From contig BCLD01000007.1 of assembly GCA_001600875.1 (NCBI GenBank), positions 847,446 through 911,445 of the forward strand: a DNA stretch of 64,000 bases, read 5' to 3'. Positions within the stretch are counted from its first letter, which is position 1, and every line of letters begins with the position of its first letter. This stretch comes from Solicoccozyma terricola (taxonomy: Eukaryota; Basidiomycota; Tremellomycetes; Filobasidiales; Piskurozymaceae). The position numbers and the translations under genes are program-made. The notes beneath the pieces were generated by a model. The model did no database searches and was not told the origin of the DNA. It was given only the letters and a program-made list of their open reading frames with translations. This document shows positions 32,460 to 45,609 of this stretch, in pieces.

Positions 32460-35400
32460 CTACTTGAACGTCATCGATCTGTTCCCTGCCTGCGGCATCG
32501 ATGGATCTTGAGGTGGTTTACGGAAGTTGGAAGTATCCACGACGGCTGGATGAAAAAGAAACGGGAAAAAACAGTCTCAGCTTTCGTGTTTACGACCGTA
32601 CAGGCATAGTGTATCGCACTCACGTTTCTTGACCTTCTTCGCCTTCTTCACCTTGGCCTTTGTCTCTTCCGAGAACGTATCCAGTTGATTCGGTTCTTCT
32701 GCATATGAGAACTCTGGGATATCTTCAGGCCTGACAGGCAGCCGTTTCTTCTTTTGTGGGGTGGATGTCTCCATATCCTGCTGTACCTCAGGAGTAGCCG
32801 AACTGTCATCGGTGGCCTTGTCCTTCCTACGTTTCTTGGACTGACGGCCAACAATCACGATGTCGTCTCGTTGCTCGGATTTGAGAGCGCGGGAGGCCGG
32901 CTTTATGTATGGGATCTGCTCCGGCTCAGTGGGGGCTGCCGCCGACAACGGTGACATCGAAGTGACAGGAGGAACAAGAGGGACACTAGAGTTGGGCGAT
33001 TTGCCTGTTGATGAGGTGTCTACAGTCTGAAGAACCACTGGATGTCTCAGTGTAATGCCGTGATAGTCCGGGGTAGAACGCACCTGAGCAGCTACGGGAA
33101 CACTCGAGATTGATGCCAACACTTTACTCAGAGCAACGTCAAACAACCCCTTGATTCCTTGATCGTGCGCAATGAGAGGTTTCTCGAGAGTGGAGCCAAA
33201 CATGGAGCTGCGAGGCGCGGCTGGCATCGACACCGGTGGAGAAGATGGAGCTGCAGCGCCAAAGAGGCTAGAGACGGCTTTGACTGGTGCTGTAAGATGG
33301 TGCGACGGTCAGACGGTATGATTACTGGGCAGGGCAGGACTCACCTTTAGCAACAGACCACAGCGATGCGGGAGGCGGAGCGGCGATGACCGGCCCTTCC
33401 GCCATCGGAGTCCCCGCTCGCGATTCCACGGGCGTCTCGTCATCAACATCCATCACCTCGACAATCCTCGTCCGCTCTGGACCTTGTTCCCACAAATCCT
33501 GACCTTCCTGTTTTGCTTTGGAAATCACTTCCACTATCTCATCTACGCGAGCGATGGCAATAGGATGATTATGGCCGATCAAAGCAAGGAGAGACGGACG
33601 GTTGGCTGGCAATGATCGAGCGATGTTGGCGATTCGGTCGTTTGGAAGAACGTAACTAATGCATGTGCACGTCAGCGCACTACTCTTCCCGAACAAGTCG
33701 AGCTGCCACTCACCCAGTACTCTCGTCCTCCTGTCTCGCCACCTTATCCCTCCATTCATGTACCCGCTTGAAAGTCATTTCCACTTGAATGCCCAGCCTA
33801 CCATGTCCCCACATCAAAGCCTTCTCTTCACCAGGTGTGGATGTCTTCATACCAAAGTACTTTCTTGCAAGTCCTCGCCATCCCGATACACCGAGACCAC
33901 CGGTGAAATCGTATTCTTCCACTTCGTGGACTTTGAGCGCGGTCGCAGCGGATCGAGCGAGCACTTCGCGGACCAGATCTTGAGAACCACGAGAGCGGGA
34001 AAGGAGGGCATTGCGAAGTTGGTCGTAAACGTAGAGAAGGTAATGGGTATCAGTGCGAGCGTAGTATAACATCTCTTCTGGCAGGGGTCTGACATGGAAA
34101 GACTTCAGTATGGCAGCCCTCCGTCTCCAAGGAAGCTTCTACTCACCTTATGCGCCAATCGGCCATTTGGTACCTCTTATCGGCTGTAAAGTCACAGTAA
34201 AGGGAGAGCAAGGATGCCAGGCCATGTGCAGGAAATTCTGAAACAGCACAATCAGCCTTTACTTGTCAATCAAAAAGACTCTGGACTCTACTCACCCAAT
34301 ACTTTCGTAGCATGATACGTGTCAAATAAACCGACCACGAACATGCCAAAGTTCTGTTGCAGCCAAATGATATCACTATCCGATCCGTGAAAGACCTTGA
34401 CGATACTCGGATCCACCAGAACCCCGCCAAGTTGTCCATCTGTCAATTCTTGCCTGAGAGCTAATGTATCCACCACCCAGTCCTCTTCACGCGTACTGAT
34501 TTGCATCAAACATACGATGCCATTGTACGAGCGGAATCCGTTGTGCTCGAGATCGACGGCAATCTCTCGAGCGGCTTTCAGCTTTTCCACCATCTCTTTG
34601 AGCTGCTGAACTGTTTCAACAAAGGTGAAAGGCGTGGTGGCGAAGGGAACGGGGGGGATTGGGACAGACGCGTTGAACAGAGAGTTTGGATATTGCAAAT
34701 GCAACGTCTCATATGCGTAAGGACTCAGAGTTTGCGTGAGCTGACGACTGCGGCCCTTGGCCAACAGAGTCTCCAGAGCTGTAGAGTCAGATGATCCAGA
34801 ACTAGGCTGCCAGCCGATCGGAACCATCGCATGGTGCTTGACAGGCATAAGAGATGGCCATGAGGGGCCGGTCGACTCGTAGTTGTCCACAGCAGAGGAA
34901 AACGCGAGTTGGGGTTTGGGGAGATCTTTGGCATGGAGAAGACCATGAGCGAGTCGACTAGATGTGGGGGTGTGATCGGGTGCTAGAGGTCGCATGAACT
35001 GTAGCGGGTGGTGGGAGGTCAGCATGGTTTAATAAGAGTCAGTTGTCATGACCGTACCCTCTTGGCTGCCAACGTATCTTCCTTGATCTGGATAGCTGCC
35101 TTCTTCTGGCGACCCGTGTACGCGTCTAATTCGGTGTCCTGAATGTCAAAGCACACAGCGTTAGCAGACAGCCTCCCATTTGCTCCGTCACTTGCACTCA
35201 CAGCTCTCTCCAACAATCGATCCAGGGTCTCCTGCACATGCCGCTCGAAATCTTCTATCAAATCGTCCGCATCATCTATCGCGACTCTTTGTTTCCCTTT
35301 CCCATTCAGTTTCCCCTTATCCTCTACAAGACCAGCCAGCCCGTTCGCAAGACTAACAAGTCGAGCTGCTGTTGCATCTAGTTCCTTTCCCAGCTTTCGA

Positions 35401-35597
35401 TCGAGAGACCGATGGAAAGCGAGATCAGAAGCTTCGGGTAGGTTTTGAGCGTCTTGAGTGACTGCACCGAGTGCCGCTTGAAGAGCAGGGAAGTATTCCG
35501 CAAAATTCCGGGATGGATGTGGGATCTCCTGTAGTTCAGGAGAGGAAGTGTCTGGAGATTCGCTCGCTGACCGACTGGAAGAAGCTGTCGATGCCAT
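32460..35597 (-). CDS. RRP6: Nuclear exosome 3'-5' exonuclease RRP6
   Basis: Nine exons on the minus strand (35202-35597, 35058-35138, 34296-34998, 34147-34237, 33714-34088, 33345-33655, 33084-33289, 32624-33026, 32460-32545), 883 residues. An N-terminal PMC2NT-like region (about 1-120) precedes the DEDD-Y exonuclease: exo [15 protein letters not shown], exo [15 protein letters not shown], exo [20 protein letters not shown]. An HRDC-like helical segment follows ([26 protein letters not shown]). The tail is Lys-rich ([13 protein letters not shown]). RRP6 trims and degrades nuclear RNAs with the exosome. The start is the only ATG in the first exon frame; the open frame extends upstream without ATG. 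Confidence 0.94.
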
Positions 35598-35893
35598 TAT
35601 TGCTGCAGATTTGGAGGCTGGCTTGCTGGAGATGGCTTGGACCACCGGACTAGGTCTCACAGCCTTCAAGGCCTTTTGAACGAATGACCACGTCTTGTCT
35701 GATGACCTCTCTCGACGTAGAGAGCGTTTGAGAATGTCGTTGGTGGGCAGCAGTTGAATCGATACGTTGGCTTCAAAATCGCCAGAGACTGTACTTTTGC
35801 CACGCGAGAGTGGGCACGTGACCCACTACGAATCGATCGCCAGCGAGTAGTAAAGTACAACGGTGGAAAGCATTATGGAAGCATGGAGTAGGG
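35598..35893 (-). promoter_or_regulatory. RRP6 promoter region with near-palindromic E-box
   Basis: 296 bp. An AGTGGG-CACGTG-ACCCACT element at about 35811-35829 is almost a perfect inverted repeat around the E-box. It lies about 215 bp before the RRP6 ATG and 65 bp from the VNX1 stop. Confidence 0.4.
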
Positions 35894-38800
35894 TCATCGA
35901 ACTGAGAGGCTTGTAAGCCACTGGAACGTGTTTATCGTAAAGCCGGCAGTATCAGGCTGGGTAGGAAAGATGACTTGCTCTCCGTCAGAGTTCGATGGAG
36001 GAGCAAAGTAGAAGCCGGCGGTGAGGACGAGGTATCTGGGAGAATGACATCCGGTCAGTGGGTGCGAAAAGTCTTTGAAACTTTTTCGACTCACGAGAGA
36101 ATCAGGATACTCCCTCGATGGTAGTTACTCCTCGCTTCAATGTAGGTGTAAGTCAAGAGGAATATCGCTAGGATTATGGAGATGACGTCCCAGCGAGGGA
36201 AGATCAGTCTGAGGCAAGAGAAAAGGGTCAGAAAGCAGCCATGAACTTCAAACCAGGTTATCTCACGTAAAGGTATCAACCATTTCCCCCAGTCGTGCGG
36301 GATCCCAGAACGCCGAGAATGCCACCATGGCTGGGATCTGCAGGAGGCAAACCTGTAAAGCGTATGCCGACCCGATCTCCATGCTGCGTGATGGCTTGGT
36401 GTCAGCTCAAGGTTGTTCACGCCTTGCATCACACACTCACCTTAGCGCGATATTCCCATTTAATGCGAATGACATGGCATTCATGAACTCGGTCGTGTTG
36501 GGCACCAACGCGAACAGGGTAATACCGAGGAACTTTTCATCGATGCCGGAGCCATCTAAAACGACATCGACAACATCCACGAGGACCTCTGAATGTATCA
36601 TCGTCAGCTTGCGGTATCACACATGCCACACGGAGGGTACCGCTCACCAGCAATCAAAGCGTAGAGGACCGTGCATGACAACAACACCGCCGTACTTGTT
36701 CCTCGACTCCAACTGGGCCCTTCGTGTCCACCATCCTCTGGCTCTTCCTGCTGCACATCCAGTCCAGGCATGGTGCGAAGGCGGTGAGACCCCGAAGCAT
36801 GTTGTCGAAGAGCGCTGACAGTGGCCACAGCAACAGCGCGAGTGAATTCCTCGGTGGTGAGAGAAGCTGGCAGTTGCATGGGCGTCAACGGGGGTACTTT
36901 GGATGGTGGACCCTCAGTGTAGGGTGTCTGTACAGGGGTTGCGCGAAAGTGTGCTGCCCTCCTGTTGGGATCCCGCGTAGCGCGACTAGGTGACCAACTG
37001 GCGCCTCGTTCTCTCTGGAACTCGGTCACGTCCTGGCCATCTCGTTCCGCCCGAGTCAAAGATACATCTCGTCGATCGGAATCGCGGTGAGTGGGTAGGA
37101 TTTGTTGCATGACAGCTTGTGGAGTCAGACGTTGGTAGAGGGATGCGCGATGCGATGGGTGGAGCGATGCAGTCGGTGGCAAATCTTCAATCTTCATCAT
37201 CTGCTGTGGATTTTGCCAGATTTGAGAGGCGTGTGTTTTGAGCGAGAACCACAGGCCGATGAGATATGACTAAGGAGTTCCATGTCAGTGAAAAAATCGG
37301 GCATGCCGCACCAGTCAACGCACGAGTAGCAAAATGGAAGCGCAAAAATACATCAACGTCTTGACCTGATCCTGGTAGAACGGGTCATTGGCCGGCTCCG
37401 GGTGATCATAAAAGCATCTTTGACACTTCCATGGTTCCGAAGGACCCATGCTAGTAGCGAATGTTGGAACGAGGCTGCTGTTCTGCTCTTTGAGCGTCTC
37501 ATCTGGACAGCCTTCGCAGCGGAGCATGAACTGTGGCGAGACAATCAGTCGTGATTGCCGACCAATACTTCCCAGCATCCACTCACAGAGCCATACGTCT
37601 GATAAAACATCGTCGGCGTCAACGTTCCGATGATGGCCATGATCAGCATCGTACTCGTGACGCCGGCGCTCTTTGCATTGAAACGCTGCTCCTTGCGTTT
37701 GAAAGCTCCTGAAACCATCGATGCACCAGGCATCAGCAGGACTCCAGCCAAGATCGACCCCACGATCGACCCCTCGACCAATCGACCTTTCCCCTGTGTG
37801 AGCGCGATGCCGTACAGGATGACCTCAATGACCGAACCAAACGTGGCATTTATGACCGCACCCATGCCAATCGAGGACTGTGCTGAGATACTGGCGACGG
37901 CCATGCCGATAAAGTACGAGAGGGGGATCACGCTAGCCAACCCGAGTATGAAGATGAATATTCGAGAAGCGATCAGCTTGAAAAATTTATTCGGCGAATC
38001 CATCCCCTCGGCGATCGGTAGCAAGATGAATGCATCAAAGATGGTGAAGAAGACTAGGGGGACGAGATTGACGAACATAATATTGACGCCGCCGATTGTG
38101 TACTTGTAGTATTGCAGACCGATGGCCCGGTAGATGCAGAGAAGAACCGTGGTCGCAGCATCGTCGTCGTTGGCACTCGGCGCCAGCTGTCCAGCTTTCA
38201 GCCGAGCACGACGCATCGTAAAACCGGAGGCACTGCCGTCCGGCTCCTCCACAGCTGTAGCTGGCGATGAAGCGGGCGTCGGAACGGCGATCTTGGGTGC
38301 GGACTTGAAATGAATTTCGAGCGGTCGCATGACTAGGATCTTGAGGAGCGCCCAGTTGAGTTTAGCCATCGGAATGGAAACAACCATACCCCAGCAAAGG
38401 ATGCAAACGACGAGCATGACCGGCACGACGAGGATGATTAGGACGGGCCAGTAGAGTAAGGTACCGATAATACGGGGAATAGGTTTGTTACGAGGGCTCT
38501 CCGCGTCATCACTGGCGACTGCAGTGGCCTCCGAGTCCCCAAGGTTACCGAGTTTACCATTGTCTGTAGAGCCGTATGTGGTGCCAGATGGATTGTCAAG
38601 AAGTCCTCGTCTTTCATCCTGTCTGCCCAACCTTGCATAATCTTTAGCGTTGACCGGATTACCATCGAGTTCCGGCGAATATTCGGATCCGGAGGCGATC
38701 TCAGCGCGATGCGGTTGGGCAGCTCCAGCTAGATTTCTCAAATCACGGATGGTCCTAATCGAGCCTGCACTTTCGCTGGGCTTTCGGGGCCGGGTGACAA

Positions 38801-40571
38801 TGACTGCTTCGTTGTCATCCAACGCATCCCTCTGTGCTTGAGCATCGGTTGGTTTGGCCTTATTCTTTGGCTCGCCATCGCCGCTGACATACTTGCCGAA
38901 TGGCCAGCCAATGTACCAGCCTAGGCCGAACAGGGTCCTCGAGTACTCTGCGTTTCCTCCTCCGGATTTTTCACCGATGAGAACAATCAGCGCGGCCAAG
39001 AAGCAAAAAAGTGATAGCCACCACCCAAATACGAGTGTCCACAGGATGTTGCCAGGTAGGAGGTGTCGCTCTGCTGCTGCTGATGGTATTGCGTGGAGGG
39101 CCGTTTCCGCGTTACGAGTGATTGATCTAGATTTCTTGTACAGCGCAGGTTTCCAGATGGGTAGACCGAAGGGGTGTTCGATGTTGATAGCCTGGGGTGT
39201 GGTTGATTTGTTAGCCAGTCTGCAGGCGGGGGATGAAATGCCCTCTGCAAACTCACATCCTGTCGATCTCTCAATGTCACACCCTCTTCGTCTCCATCTC
39301 CTGGTAAATCCTCGTCTTCTTCACTCTCATCTTCATCCTGTTGTTCGCCTTGAATTTCCTCCGACTCCCTGACAACCTCCTCAACCACCTCACTGACAAC
39401 ACTGCCAGATCTATCCGGTCTCTTGGACGTTGGCACAGCGACTCCATCATCTACAAGCAAAGTGTCCCCTTCGTCCTTGTTTTGTTGATCGTGTTCCGAT
39501 AGGTTGGCGGCGGTTAGATATCCAGTACCTGCAGATTGTGGAGAAACCTGGTCCGGAAAATACCCAGAAACATCCCTTCTCCTATCTGGACCTTCTCTCG
39601 TTCTACTCGCCGCTCGACTCGTACTCTGGGAAGGTGCTTCCTCTGGTACCGCTTGTACCCCTCGACCTTCCAACAGAGGAGTTGGCGGGGCGCTTCTCCC
39701 AGTCTGAGTATCTTCCGAAACGTAACCCTGAACAGCTTGACCATCCGCGTCCACACCTGATGTTCTTAATCGACTTGCCTTCCATTTCGCTCGTTTTCGT
39801 TCCTTCATACGTTTTCGAATAAGATCTTCTCCTCGATCTCGAACTGCAATCTCATCATCTTGATCTGCTTCCTCGTCTGATGGTTCTTTAGGACGAACGC
39901 GAGAGGCGGAACGAGATGTGGATCCACCACCACCACCACCTGGAGCAACGCTCCCGAGGTTGGGATACCTACCTCTCGATTGAGCTCTCGATAATCTAGG
40001 TGGTTGGAGAACTCCAAGTTGTGGTGTTTGAGCACCGGTAGAAGGAACTCGTCCAGATTGAGAGGATGAACGTGATTGTTGTCGAAGAAAGGAAGGTGGA
40101 AGTTGAGGACCAGCATGAGGTGGAATATGGAGAGAACGACGTAAGGAAGTTGTTTTTCCGCCTTTTGAAGAGACGATTCCAATTCCGATTCCACCTGTTG
40201 CTTCTTCATCTGATGTGGAGATGTCGGAAAGTTGAGAGGAGATGAGGGATTCTCTGTCGTCTGTGTACGAGCCCGGTGGAGCTGGTATCGGTAGATTGCG
40301 AGAGGATGACCATGCGGATGATGGTGCGGATGGTGCGGATGGTGCGAGAGGCGAAAGAGGTTGGGTGGATTGCTGCTGTGAGCATGGAATTGTCAACATT
40401 CAAGATCGCTTTTCCCTGACAAAACAAACGTGCGCATACCCTTGCGAGAGATGAACTTTTCCATGGGCTCATGATCCTGGACACTGTCCCATTATTCCCT
40501 CCATCCGACCGATGATCAGATGATTGACCCGACACAGATGATTGACCTCCACTCAAATTCCTCGAATGCAT
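35894..40571 (-). CDS. Vacuolar CAX-type cation/proton antiporter (VNX1-like)
   Basis: Nine exons on the minus strand (40440-40571, 39257-40375, 37587-39191, 37324-37530, 36648-37269, 36441-36588, 36267-36383, 36095-36208, 35894-36035), 1401 residues. Residues 1-420 are a disordered Ser/Gly/acidic extension. Then come membrane segments and the two CAX repeat motifs: GAVINATFGSVIEVILYG and, far downstream, GITLFALVPNTTEFMNAMSFALNGNIALS, each with the conserved acidic residue. A Cys-rich loop (CEGCPDE, CQRCFYDH) and a long cytosolic insert separate the halves. Long extra N-terminal membrane helices plus CAX repeats match yeast Vnx1 (type II CAX), a vacuolar Na+/K+/H+ or Ca2+/H+ exchanger. Ion choice cannot be read from sequence. 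Confidence 0.88.
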
Positions 40572-41165
40572 CGCAGCTCAGGTGGTGGTGGTGGTGGTGG
40601 ATGGGCGGAATTACGACGCGGTGATCTTATTGCGGTGTGGCGGCTAGCATAGCTTGATGGCCCTTTGACATATTCGATGTGTACCGTAGGGAGCGGTGGT
40701 GCGGACGCAGGTACCTCTGTCCGTACGTGGATGAGATTGGTACCAGACTTGGAAAGAGGTGGAGTGGTCGTTCAACATTCGCAGCGGTCCCATCCTCCCA
40801 GCCTCCTATGGATTCGTTACCAATTAGATCCCGTGCGGTGCCGGGGTGAGGTCAGCCCACGCGGACATCGGGGACCCCGGATCATCGGCATGTCCGCTGT
40901 CCGTCTCATTGTCAACAAACCCCTACCACCCTCCAAGAGGCCGCAGGCGGAGGGGAGGGATCGTCGCCGGCTCACTCCGAGATCAAGACACCGGCGGTCA
41001 GGGCGGCGTAGCATTCAACGTCCGAGCGGGACAGTCGCCTTCATCCAGCTCTTTGCTCACTCCACCAGCAGGCCCTCAACGCATCCACCCAGTCTCCGAG
41101 TGGAATATCACTCAACCATCCGCTCCCTCGAGTGGATCATCACTCAACCCGTCTTCCCCAAAATA
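40572..41165. promoter_or_regulatory. Divergent intergenic region between antiporter and PH-domain genes
   Basis: 594 bp between divergent starts. A CCACCACCACC repeat lies next to the antiporter start (40575-40597 on the plus strand GGTGGTGGT). The PH-gene frame is open upstream to 40665, but its first ATG in a reasonable context is 41166. Confidence 0.35.
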
Positions 41166-44100
41166 ATGTCTCACGCCTTCCCCCTCCCTGCCGTGCCCAT
41201 GAAGCCGCGACCGCCAATGTCACAACGACCCACCGCTCGATACTCCTACCAGACAGCCACAACAGGCATGTCTTCACCTACCCTGTCTGGTGAGAGCTTC
41301 TGGGGCGGAGTTTCAAGAGGTATCAAGGAGAAGGGTGGGATGGATGGCGTTGAGGAGGGTAATGAGAGCGTGCGGACAGTCATGACTACTCCGAATACGA
41401 GTCCACACAAGTTGGAACAGGAAACGGTGCAGGAATCAGAGGTAACCCCAGCCACATCTACGTCTTCTCCACCACCGACGATGACGACCGATTTCAGAGC
41501 GTTAAGGGTCCAACATTTCGAGCGATTATCTCACAGCACCAACAAGGAGGCAACGAACATCGATGACTTGCCTGTCTCTGTAACACACCTCGATCTCTCT
41601 TCTCCAGTTATACCACCGCGACTTCGTAAACGATCTGCAATCTCAACTGACATATCAACCGCACCATCGTCACCACCTTACAATTCTCTTCAGCGAGGCG
41701 TACCATCTCCTTCAGTCGGTGTACTGGCAGGGAGTAATATCGTCCTGGATCGTATCAATCGATTACGAGATGTTGCGTCGCCATCAATGTCATCAGGGAA
41801 GAGGTCATCTCCGAGTAGGAGAGTGTCTGGAACACATTCTCGCAAGTCATCACTTGGCGATCGAGCCGAGTTGACACCGTCATCCTCCAACAATACAACA
41901 ACGATATCAACGACACCTCGACGAATCCGACCACCGAGACTCGATACAATCATCACTCCGAAACCACCTTCTCCAACATTACAACGTGTGGAAACTACAT
42001 CAAGCGCGAAAAAGATGATTGGGATGTTTGAAAGTCTGCCGAATACTCCAGCTGGTGGGGCCAGGAAAGCACTACAGGACATCTCAGAGGGAAGAGGGGG
42101 TTCGATTCCGTCAAGTACAACCTTACCATATAGAAGGAGTTACCTCGCAGCCAAATCATTACCACCAATTGACACCGTATCAAATAGTCTCTTCCCTCCT
42201 GTCCTACAATCGACGGCAACGGAACGATATGAAGCACCTACACTTCTCTCGGCGTGGTCTCCACATGGTAAAATGCCCATACGGGATAACGGCACGACTG
42301 CACGACCGATATCAATTCCAAACTCGCCTACGACAGGAATGAAATCTAGTCCTAGCAAGAGTATGATGTCTCGTTCACCATTGAGCAAGAGTCCACTGAG
42401 GGAAATAATCGGAGCGTTTGCGCATGTCAAAGCGAAGATGGGGAACAAGAAGGGGAATGAGGAAGAGGATGCGCGGGGTAGGGTTGTGAAAGGCAGGAAG
42501 AGGAGTGAGACGGTGAGCAGTTGGTCGGGAGGGGTTATAAGTAGGCATGGAGTCGGTGGTGCCATGGCAATAGATGCCGGACCGGTCAAGGTGGAAATCA
42601 AGCGGGTGAGTAGGGGAAGTTCCTACCCAGCCCACGCACCACTAACACACATCACAGGCCGGCTATCCCATCAAGGAAGGTCAGCTAATGTACCTCGTCC
42701 CTACACCATGCTCTTCCCTATCACCATGGGGTGCGTGGGTGTCTGGTAGGGGTGCGCTGTATTCCAACGTCCTCGAATTGGACCACCAAGACGAGACGGG
42801 ACGACCGACCACGATAGACTTTCTGAAATGTGACGGCATCCGCAGTGTCAAAGACGGAGAGATTGCTTCCAGAGGAATTCCAGCTCCGGGAGTCGCAGCG
42901 GTCATTGAGCTGGAGTTTGAGGATAGATCGAGACTTTACCTCGCAGCTGTCGACTTCCTCGAGCGGTCTGGATGGATCAGTGCGATGTTGGACGCGAAAG
43001 CAGACGTCAGATTCCCTGCTTCGGCACCCCGTCGTATGCAGTTTGAACCAGTGGATCCCATGTCGGGATCTCAACTGGATGGGTCGAATGTACCGGCATA
43101 CGTGCCAGTAAGACAACGATTGGCACAACTGGAGCAGCAACACTCGGCGAATAGTTCACCGTATTCCCGCAATCAGCCATCCCCGTCGCCGGTACTGCCT
43201 ACAGCGCCACTGCAGATTCGGAACCGTACACCCTCGTATCCTCTCCAGCCAAAGCGAACACCTTTCCCACAACGAGAAACCGATGGCGATCTACGCGGTA
43301 GTGTCACCCGCCTCTTCACAGTCGGTCCAAACGGGTCCCCGGTGGCGCAACCGGACGGCCAAGTTCTCGACTGGGTCAAGGCCACCAAAGCAGACTCTGT
43401 GACGGGTGAGAGGAAGGAGGAATGGGTGGGGGCAGAGCGTGATCTGTCGGTATTCGGCCCTGAACCTAGTCGAGGACAATCTGAGGATTCACGACACAGC
43501 TCGAGTGAACATCCCGTCGGTGATCACGGTGCAAACCATTCTCTCGAGCGGGCTCCAACCGTGTTGTCGTTTGACATGAACGACCTCAACCCCTCAAGAT
43601 CTGCCAGTCAAGTAGCACCTCGCGTCCACCCCGTCGAGGTAGATAACAAGATCACATTGCTCGATTTTCCTCAACCTGTGCCGACACCTCGGATTCTTCA
43701 AGAAGATGAAGCCACTTCTTCGATGTCGACGGCACTACCGGTACGGCGGCAGTTGCCTGCCGTACCACCGACGGGCCCAAGTGAAGGCGATACTACGCTT
43801 CCTGTGCTGAAAGTCGACGGCCGTTCTGGAGAGGTCACGAGAAGCGTTCTGGGGACGCCGGGCGATAGCGGTTCCCAGACGGAGGCCGAGACGATTCTGA
43901 ATCGACTCGAGGAGACGGTCAAGGCAATTCACATGGACGTGAAAGGTGTGCGAGACTTGTCATCCCCTTCAATGGACCTGTCGGCCGTAGAAAGGAAACT
44001 CGACGAGATATTACTGGTCGTGAAGGGCATACCATCCACCTCTCAGAGGCAAAACGATGATCCGATGCAGGCGACTGATGAGGCTGAAGCTGCAAAGGAG

Positions 44101-45444
44101 GTGTCGGATATCATGTCTGGAAAGGTGAGTACCAGCGAACAGGTGAAGCTATGGACGCCCTTGACAAAGTAGCCCGCAGTCTACTTCTGGTTTACCGATA
44201 GGACTTGATCCAGAAGGCTTATCTACATCTGAAACGGATGTTGTAAAACCGGACGATATTGTTACTCAGGTAAGTTGCTGATCTCGATTGAGATGGCGAG
44301 ACGCTGAGAATCGTGCTCCGAGCCAGATATCTCAGGTCCTGGATACAGTAAAAGATCTTCAAGCATCACGAGCTACTCAAGATCAAAACTCGTCCGACAT
44401 TGGACAACGTGAGCATACTCCAAAGGAACAATCCCGCACCGGTCTTCGCTAACGTCCCGCACATTCACAGATCTTTTCAAGATGAATGGATGGCTTGAAA
44501 GCTTCGTTAATCATGGGACGACTGAGCTGCAGACTCTCTCTGGTCGCCTCGACCGCCTGGTCTCAGAAATCACCCCAGCGCAGACCGGGGATGATGCCCA
44601 ACAGGGAGCACCACCTCCTAGTCTGCCTGCTCTTGTTCAGCAGATGCATGGCCTGATGATGGAGCAAAAGGAAAGAGAATCAGCTGAAGCTATCGCCACT
44701 CAGAGGGTAGATGCTTTGATCGGAGCGCTGACTCAAAATAGGGAAAGTCAGGAAAGGCAGCAGGCAGGTAAGGTCGCACCGTCTATTTCTCCACTCGACC
44801 GCTGCTGATGGCCTTCATTCGCATAGCTATGGAAGGTGTAATGTCTCTGATTGAGCGGCAACGACAGGAGCATGAGACTCTGCTTCGCGCGCTGGCTACT
44901 GGTGAGCATCTGATATATAGGGGCCATGTCATGTCAGACCTCTAAACCATTGCCCATAGATCTCACGAGTGAGATTCGAGGCGAAAGATTGCGGTTCGTC
45001 GAAGCCATGCGGGAGGCCACCAACATCAACGTGCACAGTAAGTTGTAGGTCTCGGCTACAGCTCCGTCAAAGTCTCTGATCAGCTGGCACAACAGTGCAT
45101 GTCGAGCAATTCAAGAAAACCCTCGCGCAGGAGATCGCTCAGCATTCCCAGGAGCTAGCTCAATTACGAGAGCAGAGGAAGGGCCTTGAAATGGTTATCA
45201 GTGATTTGTTTGCCATCAAGGCGAAGCATGCTAGTGAACCTGCAGTGGTAAGTGTTTTCACCGGGGAAGGGGGGGGGGGGGGGAGAGAGAGGAAGATGGA
45301 CTATCGCTGACCATGTGGCGTCTGCAGGCGCCCCCAAGCCCAGCTAATCGACTTGTGCAAGTTTCATCTCCGGGTGTAGCATCGTCAGTCCGCGGTCCCC
45401 CTCCCCCTCCCGCTCCTCGTCCACTCCCATTACCCCATCATTGA
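41166..45444 (+). CDS. PH-domain protein with C-terminal coiled coil
   Basis: Nine exons, 1265 residues: 41166-42605, 42658-44124, 44180-44269, 44327-44408, 44471-44767, 44827-44901, 44960-45037, 45096-45247, 45328-45444. Residues 1-480 are Ser/Pro-rich and disordered with many SP/TP sites. Residues about 481-600 form a PH-like domain (IKEGQLMYLV, ALYSNVLELD, VAAVIELEFEDRSRLYLAAVDFLERSGWISAML). Further disorder follows, then helical, Gln/Glu-rich coiled-coil segments over six short exons and a Pro-rich end. PH domains bind phosphoinositides or proteins, so a membrane-linked scaffold is likely. I do not recognise an ortholog with certainty. Intron 8 contains a G15 run. Confidence 0.83.
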
Positions 45445-45516
45445 ACGCAGCAGCATGATTGAGTTGTCGTTGTAGAGATATATAATGCTAGCTGCCTTGC
45501 CCCCCCACATTTGTTC

Positions 45517-45526
45517 GTCACGTGAC
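45517..45526. promoter_or_regulatory. GTCACGTGAC palindrome before LSM2
   Basis: A perfect 10-bp palindrome around the CACGTG E-box, about 85 bp before the LSM2 ATG. Sites of this type bind Cbf1/USF-like bHLH factors in fungi. Confidence 0.45.
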
Positions 45527-45609
45527 AAAAATCCCTACCAAGCAACTCGGTCGACATCCCCTCCGTTGTATATACTGGGCATGCTAATACGACTTTTGAT
45601 ACATTCAAT

